DNA from: Zoroaster sp. YZ-2022 | Taxonomy: Eukaryota > Echinodermata > Asteroidea > Forcipulatida > Zoroasteridae | Length of the DNA stretch: 64,000 nucleotides | NCBI GenBank assembly: GCA_029582265.1 | Contig: CM055823.1 | Coordinates: 19,898,827-19,962,826, forward strand | Direction of reading: 5' to 3' | Shown here: piece after piece, positions 47,101-56,100 of the stretch | Layout of the letters: every line of letters begins with the position of its first letter | Numbering within the stretch: the first letter of the stretch is position 1 | Notes under the pieces: model-generated | Seen by the model: the letters and a program-made list of their open reading frames with translations, nothing else | Databases searched by the model: none | Told to the model about the DNA's origin: nothing | Program-made: the position numbers and the translations under genes

Positions 47101-50100
47101 GTACCTGTGAAGGCAGAGATGGTTTGCTCTCTATGCGCTAGAAATGGCAGCAATTGAGCTGTATACTCCCCAGGGAGCTGAGATGGTTTCAGGAATGATT
47201 TATGAGCCTTATGAGCCTTATGAGCAGGGATAATAATATAATGCGCCTTGAGCACCACTTAGTTGGTGGATACGTGCGCCTGCTCCCATACAGCCCAATT
47301 CAGCGAGAGTTTCTACGATATTACAAGCGTTGATAATTTTATTATATTTTTTATACGTGGCTTCGCGTTCGTTTATTTCGATTCGTAATTCTTTTTGAAT
47401 ATCGTCGATTTTTTGCAATCGAAATGATTTAGCATCATCCGTCATAGACGGTAAATTTGGATAAAGTACGTTCGTTGATTCCATAGGTGCGCTCATTGTT
47501 TTTATTAATAGAAAAATATTTTAATTTTTTGAATTTAACGGCCAAGTAATAATTTTGATCTCATAACAGATTCCAGTTTATAAAGAGCCTAAAAAAACAA
47601 AATGAATGAGACATTTTCTGTTGTAGTTGGTTTGTTTTATTTTTAAGCAAATGCTGCATTCTATATGCTTAGGTTCATTATCATTTAGCCAAAATCTGTC
47701 GTTATCATCGGGTAAAAAAAGGCTAGGATCACCACCCAATACAATTTCACGTTTCTCGACTCGTTGAAAAACGTTTTCACCGTGAATTATTTTACAAAAG
47801 TTGTGCAATTTGTTATTGGCACAAAGGCGTCAAAACTCGGCCCATATCGACCTCCCCAAGCAAACCAAATTTTATCATCTAAATTATAGAACGTTTCGCT
47901 TTGTAAAGCATTATCGATATGTCCACTTTTTCAAGAGTGTAAGCGTTGTTATTTTTATTATTAAAATTCTCTTTAGCGCTCGTTCGACTGGGTCCGTAGA
48001 TGCTCGCCATACTTACAGTATAAAATCATTAATTTAACGGTAAACTTTTAATTTTTATATTATAACAGATTTTAGAATTTAGCGCACCAAAAGGTCGCTT
48101 CAACAAAACCTTTTGAACATTTCGTATTCTAAAACACATTTCATATTTTAAATGTGACATTTCATTATCTATAAAATAAAAATTATTATTTTGCCCGGAG
48201 AAGGATAATAAGCGTCAACCGTATAATCATTACGCGTAGACAGATATGAAACAAAATTATTTGCTTTTGTAAAATGTACAAAAGAGAGCAGTACGATGGC
48301 GCTTCATTAAACATGTAAAAGTAGTTTAGTCATAGCCCACCATCCTAGTACGATGTTGTATTTTTAACTAGAGGTACTGTTTGTAAAATTTAATCTCTGT
48401 TTAAATATCCGAAATGTTCGTAAATTTCACTAGGTAAAATTTCACCGCTAGCTCTAGCAGTATCGACAACATCGCTCGTACGACTAGGTCCGTAAATACT
48501 CGCCATATTTATACAATCTCTAGATTTAAAATAACGGGAAACCGTGATTATTTATATCTCTAGCTTTTGAATCTTTAATTTTAAAACTCAATGTGTTAAA
48601 AGTATCGACTTTAAATTTTTTAAACAATGGACTATTATATTCCATATACATACTATCTCCAAACGATTTACCTTGCAGGGGAAAAACGTTTAAGACGGTG
48701 CTAAGCTGTCCATTAAAATAATTATCAGTTGTAGAAATTTGATCACAATGAATGTATAAAATTTAAAAAAGATTAAAATCCGAGTAAATTAGCTAACCCA
48801 GATGTAAATTTAACGGATTTGTTTTCTTGAGTTAAACTCATCAAGTAAACGCCCGTTATTTTATTGATCGTGAATGTAATCCAAGGTTGATGTCTCGTTA
48901 TAATATCGATAATATCGATAATATTGTAAAGCCCCGGCTCGATAAACTTGACAACATCTGCTGGCCCACCCGTCGTGCGATAGATTATTCTTTCCTTTTT
49001 ACGCACATTGTAATATCCTACCCAAATATTTGCGCTAAGTAATGATATCGTGAGAGTACCTTTACGATTATCGATAACGTTACCTAATTGAATTTCTCCA
49101 CCATTTTCTCAATTTCAAATTCAACGGTATGAAACATTTTAATATTTAAATTTATAAATTTTATATAATAAATGACGTTTCCATTAGCGTTCGAGAGCAA
49201 TTTACGTATCCGTACGAGCAATCTGGAAATTTTAAAGCGCCTCTTTTTTAACGCTAGAGATTTAACAGTATGAAAATTTACGTCGGCGAAACAAGGTCAT
49301 TTAGCGTAACGTTCGTTAACGTGTTTCAAAAATATAAGTTACCTCACGTCGTCAGCAACGACGTTGTAAATGATTGGCGTAGTAACCCGATGAAATTTTA
49401 TCAAAATCAAATAAATTTTGTAACGTATTGCGCTACGACGAGATGCGGTGTAGGTTACGATCATTTAAATCATTCAAATATGATGATTCGTAGTTTATTT
49501 TTAGATTTCACGTACCGGTATATTATCAAATCATTAGACGAATGCTCAAAGAAATGAGTTGCCCGCATCTTTTCAAATTTTTTTTACGCGTTCGCCAACA
49601 ATATAGACGTAAGCGCGTACAATAGACTATGTGCTGAATTTCATTTAGCGATTAAAGACGATTGGAAACAACGAGTAGATTTAAATTCAAACGGATTGGG
49701 AACGGCTTATTATCAAAATATTTACGGTTATATTCCGGTGCCGGGCAACGACTACGACAATTCAAATTTACAACATCGGCGTGAGAAAAGGATGGATTTT
49801 AATAAAGAAAACGTCGATATAAATTTAGTAAATAGCGTCGACGATATCGGCGGTTCGTACGTCGTCGAATACATTTCTCAAGATGCACGCGTTGAAACAG
49901 CGTGGACAAAGTTTATATTATCTTTAGGGTTAGCTAAAGGTTTTACTGACGTGGGTACCGAACGAATTAACGATTCTATAAGAACTTATGTGTACGCGTT
50001 ATTGGGAGCTCAAGCGCGAGAGTAAAGCTCGTTTTTTACGGGCGGTACTGGTTTAGACGCTCAGCGCGAATTTATAGACATAACTGAAACCGAGATTGAT

Positions 50101-53100
50101 TCTCCCGTAGATTTACAATCTAGTATTCAACGATATCAAGATGTTTTACTATACGCTCGCAATCAATTAAACTTTTGTCTCGGAGAAAATTTATACATGA
50201 TGCCTAGCGATATGAATTTACGAATAGGCACGTACGCGAACTACAACAATAATATTTTGATAGCGACGGGCGATTTAGCGTTGGGTTCAAATTTAGATAC
50301 AAATTCAAAGGTCATGTGGTGCCCCGTTTTACAGTTAGACGACAAAAGCTTTAAAACGCAAACGCACGCGCAAGACGATAAAACATCAAACGTTACAATA
50401 GCGCATATACAAGACTCTGGCGACTGTCAAGAAGAGCTACCAGAATCAAATGATAACCACCGAGAAGAAAAAAATGCTTTAATACTCGGTTTTGTGATTT
50501 TAACTGGACTGGGTGTTATGATTTACGAATTGTTATTTTAGCGTTTTTTGCATGTAAGTTATAATTAAAACACCGACCACACTTAGTGTTAACAATAAAT
50601 GTTGCGCAGCGTACGCGACGACGCCGCTAACTGTTATAAATAACCAGTTTATAACTGCTCCGATAATGTTTGGTAAAGCGGCTAAAGCTTTCGCTCCTAG
50701 TTTAGCTAATACGTTCGCAAAGTTTTTTAATGTTTTTTGTATCCACCCTCTATCTGACGGTTCTGGTGGTTCTGGGATAGGTGTTGGTGGTGGTGCTGGT
50801 AAAACTGAACTCGCGGTGTTGACTACAGCTTCGACTATAGCGGTAATAGCCATAACAATTGCCGTTAATATACTAACGATCGTTATGCCTTGTTTTTTAA
50901 ATAAACCTTTAATTTTTCACCCAACGTGCGTTCTCTTCCATTTAACGCTTCCAACGTTTTTCCATTTCTATTGAAAACGTATTCAATATTTAAACCTATA
51001 TTTTTTAAAGCTTCTTTCATAACATCAGATTCATCTATTAGGTTTGCTCTTTCTTTACGTAGCGCATCTTCATCTCCTTTTTTTCATCGATTCTTTGTTT
51101 AATATCAGCTATTGCTTTTGGTTTTCTGCATATCTTAGTCGTAATTCTATTATCGCGCCTCGTTTCGTTCTCATAAATTTATCGATACTTTTTAAAGTTC
51201 TTAAATCGTAACTATCTTTTAAATCTGAGTTTTCTGAAAGAACGCTTATTGTTTTATCGTTAGTTTCTATTACTTCCTCTAGCGGTGTTGGTGGTAAAGC
51301 TCCTTCTTTGCGACGAACGACAACAACGGTAGGTTCTAACGATATAGGTTGCCTTTGCGCTCCTTCCACCGCATCAAAATTATCGTTTATTACTTCTTGT
51401 TCGCGCGGTAGTAATGGTTTTTGTTTATAATCGGTTATACCTAAATCTAATCTTACAAAACCAATACCATATTTATTAACGAGAGTAGATAACTTTTAAG
51501 AGCATTCACCAGCGCTTTTCAACTATATTTCATCATACCTAGTCGGACAAATTACGTAAACGTCATTGTATTGGAATAATCGGAACAATGGAATAATGCG
51601 TGGAAGTGAATAACTGAAAACTGAGCAAATTCAAGACACTAAATTGGGCTGTTATACGCAACTCGCCAAAAAAGGTGCTACAAAATGTCTATAGGAACAT
51701 TCAATCCCACAAAGGCTTGATCAAGGAAAAGGACGCTTCCTTTGTGTGTATTTTCCTGCAATGATGTCAAGCTTTAACTGGTGTTGAGTAGTATTAAAGA
51801 TGCATCGGTCCCCACTCGCCTGTTTTTTGTTTTTAGTTTTTGTTTTTCTTTTACATTTAAATACTAAATGTAATTTTTCCATTTAATATTGTTTTTGAGT
51901 TTTCAATTGCTATTTTATTTTATTTTATTTTTTATTTTTACAATTTCCAGCTTAAAAATGGGATTTTATTTTATTTCTATTTTTTACATGGGGCCTATGT
52001 ACACAATGCATGTTTTACATCATATACGAAAAGCTTTTAAATAAAAAAGGAAACTTAAAACCTTCAGCCTGTGTTCCTCCTCCATCAATCTAGACCAAGA
52101 AATACCGTGCAAAAATAGTCTGATGGCTTGAAACTGAGTATACATTTATGTGGTGTTTTTACAAATGAACATGTTCATAATTAACAATAATTGTTAAATA
52201 TTTAAAATAATATGACATATATAGACCCCATTGGCCGGCTCAAACCGACGATTGTAATGTTCATTAGGTCCTCTATACATCCGTACCAAGCAGTGCTTGG
52301 CCAACACACAGGGTCTGGACATTTGCGGCGTTTTAACAGCATGTACACTGTATACATACGACAATAAAAATATTAAAAATTAATAAAAATATAAGGACCC
52401 CAATGGCCGGGTCAAGGTGACCATTGAGGTCATCCTTGGGTCATCCTCTACACATTGATACCTAACAGTGCCCGGCCAAAGGGTCTGACCACTAGAAAAC
52501 TGACCATTACATTTGGGGCGTTTTAACAGCATGTACACTGTATACATACGGCAATAAAAATAATATTAAAAATTTATAAAAATATAAGGACCCCAATGGC
52601 CGGGTCAAGGTGACCATTGAGGTCATCCTTGGATCATCCTCTACACATTGATACCTAACAGTGCCCGGCCAAAAGGGTCTGATCACTAGAAACTGACCAT
52701 TACATTTGGGGCGATTTTAACAGCATGTACACTGTACATATGTATATATGACAATAAAATATAGTAAATATTAAAAATTAATAAAAATATAAGGACCCCA
52801 TTAGCGGGTCAAGGTGACCATTGAGGTCATCCTTGGGTCATCCTCTACATTGATACCTAACAGTGCCCGGCCAAAAGGGTCTGACCACTAGAAACCGACC
52901 ATTACATTTGGGGCGTTTTTAACAGCATGTACACTGTACATATGTATATATGACAATAAAATATAGTAAATATTTAAAATTAATAAAAATATAAGGACCC
53001 CATTGGCCGGATCAAGGTGACCATTGAGGTCATCCTTGGGTCATCCTCTTTACATTGATACCTAACAGTGCCCGGCCAAAAGGGTCTGACCACTAGAAAC

Positions 53101-56100
53101 TGACCATTACATTTGGGGCGTTTTTAACAGCATGTACACTGTATATATGTATATATGACAATAAAATATAGTAAATATTTAAAAAAAAAATAAAAAAATA
53201 AGGACCCCATTGGCCGGGTCAAGGTGACCATTGAGGTCATCCTTGGGTCATCCTCTTTACATTGATACCTAACAGTGCCCGGCCAAAAGGGTCTGACCAC
53301 TAGAAACTGACCATTACATTTGGGGCGTTTTAACAGCATGTACACTGTATACATACGACAATAAAAATATTAAAAAATTAATAAAAAATATAAGGACCCC
53401 AATGGCCGGGTCATCCTCTACACATTGATACCTAACAGTGCCCGGCCAAAAGGGTCTGACCACTAGAAACTGACCATTACATTTGGGGCGTTTTTAACAG
53501 CATGTACACTGTACATATGTATATATGACAATAAAATATAGTAATTAAAATTTAATAAAAATATAAGGACCCCATTGGCCGGATCAAGGTGACCATTGAG
53601 GTCATCCTTGGGTCATCCTCTTTACATTGATACCTAACAGTGCCCGGCCAAAAGGGTCTGACCACTAGAAACTGACCATTACATTTGGGGCGTTTTAACA
53701 GCATGTACACTGTACACATGTATATATGACAATAAAATATAGTAAATATTACAAAATTAATAAAAAATATCAGGACCCCATTGGCCGGATCAAGGTGACC
53801 ATTGAGGTCATCCTTGGGTCATCCTCTTTACATTGATACCTAACAGTGCCCGGCCAAAAGGGTCTGACCACTAGAAACTGACCATTACATTTGGGGCGTT
53901 TTTAACAGCATGTACACTGTACATATGTATATATGACAATAAAATATAGTAAATATTAAAATATTAATAAAAAATATAAGGACCCCATTGGCCGGGTCAA
54001 GGTGACCATTGAGGTCATCCTTGGGTCATCCTCTTTACATTGATACCTAACAGTGCCCGGCCAAAAGGGTCTGACCACTAGAAACTGACCATTACATTTG
54101 GGGCGTTTTAACAGCATGTACACTGTACATATGTATATGTGACAATAAAATATAGTAAATATTAAAAAATTAATAAAAAAATATAAGGACCCCATTGGCC
54201 GGGTCAGAGGTGACCATTGAGGTCATCTTGGGTCATCCTCTTTACATTGATACCTAACAGTGCCCGGCCAAAAGGGTCTGACCACTAGAAACTGACCATT
54301 ACATTTGGGGCGTTTTTAACAGCATGTACACTGTACATATGTATATATGACAATAAAATATAGTAAATATTTAAAAATTAATAAAAAATATAAGGACCCC
54401 ATTGGCCGGGTCAAGGTGACCATTGAGGTCATCCTTGGGTCATCCTCTACACATTGATACCTAACAGTGCCCGGCCAAAAGGGTCTGACCACTAGAAACT
54501 GACCATTACATTTGGGGCGTTTTTAACAGCATGTACACTGTACATATGTATATATGACAATAAAATATAGTAAATATTAAAAAATTAATAAAAAATATAA
54601 GGACCCCATTGGCCGGATCAAGGTGACCATTGAGGTCATCCTTGGGTCATCCTCTTTACATTGATACCTAACAGTGCCCGGCCAAAAGGGTCTGACCACT
54701 AGAAACTGACCATTACATTTGGGGCGTTTTTAACAGCATGTACACTGTACATATGTATATATGACAATAAAATATAGTAAATATTTTAAAATTAATAAAA
54801 AATATAAGGACCCCATTGGCCGGGTCAAGGTGACCATTGAGGTCATCCTTGGGTCATTCTCTTTACATTGATACCTAACAGTGCCCGGCCAAAAGGGTCT
54901 GACCACTACAAACTGACCATTACATTTGGGGCGTTTTAACAGCATGTACACTCAATACATACGACAATAAAAATATTAAAAAATTAATAAAAAATATAAG
55001 GACCCCAATGGCCGGGTCAAGGTGACCATTGAGGTCATCCTTGGGTCATCCTCCACACATTGATACCTAACAGTGCCTGGCCAAAAGGGTCTGACCACTA
55101 GAAACTGACCATTACATTTGGGGCGTTTTAACAGCATGTACACTCAATACATACGACAATAAAAATATTAAAAAATTAATAAAAAATATAAGGACCCCAA
55201 TGGCCGGATCAAGGTGACCATTGAGGTCATCCTTGGGTCATCCTCTACACATTGATACCTAACAGTGCCCGGCCAAAAGGGTCTGACCACTAGAAACTGA
55301 CCATTACATTATGGGCGTTTTAACAGCATGTACACTGTATACATACGGCAATAAAAATATTAAAACATTTATAAAAAATATAAGGACCCCAATGGCCGGG
55401 TCAAGGTGACCATTGAGGTCATCCTTGGGTCATCCTCTACACATTGATACCTAACAGTGCCCGGCCAAAAGGGTCTGACCACTAGAAACTGACCATTACA
55501 TTTGGCGCGTTTTTAACAGCATGTACACTGTACATATGTATATATGACAATAAAATATAGTAAATATTTAAAAATTAATAAAAAATATAAGGACCCCATT
55601 GGCCGGGTCAAGGTGACCATTGAGGTCATCCTTGGGTTATTCTCTTTGCATTGATACCTAAACGGTGCCCGGCCCAAAGGGTCTGACCACTAGAAACTGA
55701 CCATTACATTTGGGGCGTTTTTAACAGCATGTACACTGTACATATGTATATATGACAATAAAATAGTAAATATTACAAAATTAATAAAAAATATAAGGAC
55801 CCCATTGGCCGGGTCAAGGTGACCATTGAGGTCATCCTTGGGTCATCCTCTTTACATTGATACCTAACAGTGCCCGGCCAAAAGGGTCTGACCACTAGAA
55901 ACTGACCATTACATTTGGGGCGTTTTAACAGCATGTACACTCAATACATACGACAATAAAAATATTAAAAAATTAATAAAAACTATCAGGACCCCATTGG
56001 CCGGCTCAAGGTGACCATTGAGGTCATCCTTGGTCATCCTCCACACATTGATACCTAACAGTGCCCGGCCAAAAGGGTCTGACCACTAGAAACTGACCAT

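Larger units (their letters stand above)
46437..47496 (-). pseudogene. Helical-protein gene split by SINE insertion
   Basis: The N-terminal part starts at ATG 47496 (MSAPMESTNVLYPNLPS), runs through a charged coiled-coil-like stretch (IDDIQKELRIEINEREATYK) and stops matching at about 47282. The C-terminal part resumes at about 46768 with GLGGAAFALRFAKNKLYKKA, then KHDEIRVLALSKLNTIENHI and an acidic/basic helix, ending at 46437. The 510 bp between are two SINEs. The GLGGAAFAL region is small and hydrophobic, possibly membrane-inserted. Similar uncharacterised proteins exist in other invertebrate annotations by recollection only; function unknown. Confidence 0.6.

Noticed and set aside
46676..47258. 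Plus- and minus-strand proteins of 90-126 codons
   Set aside because: They are SINE sequence translated; similar frames occur at every SINE copy.
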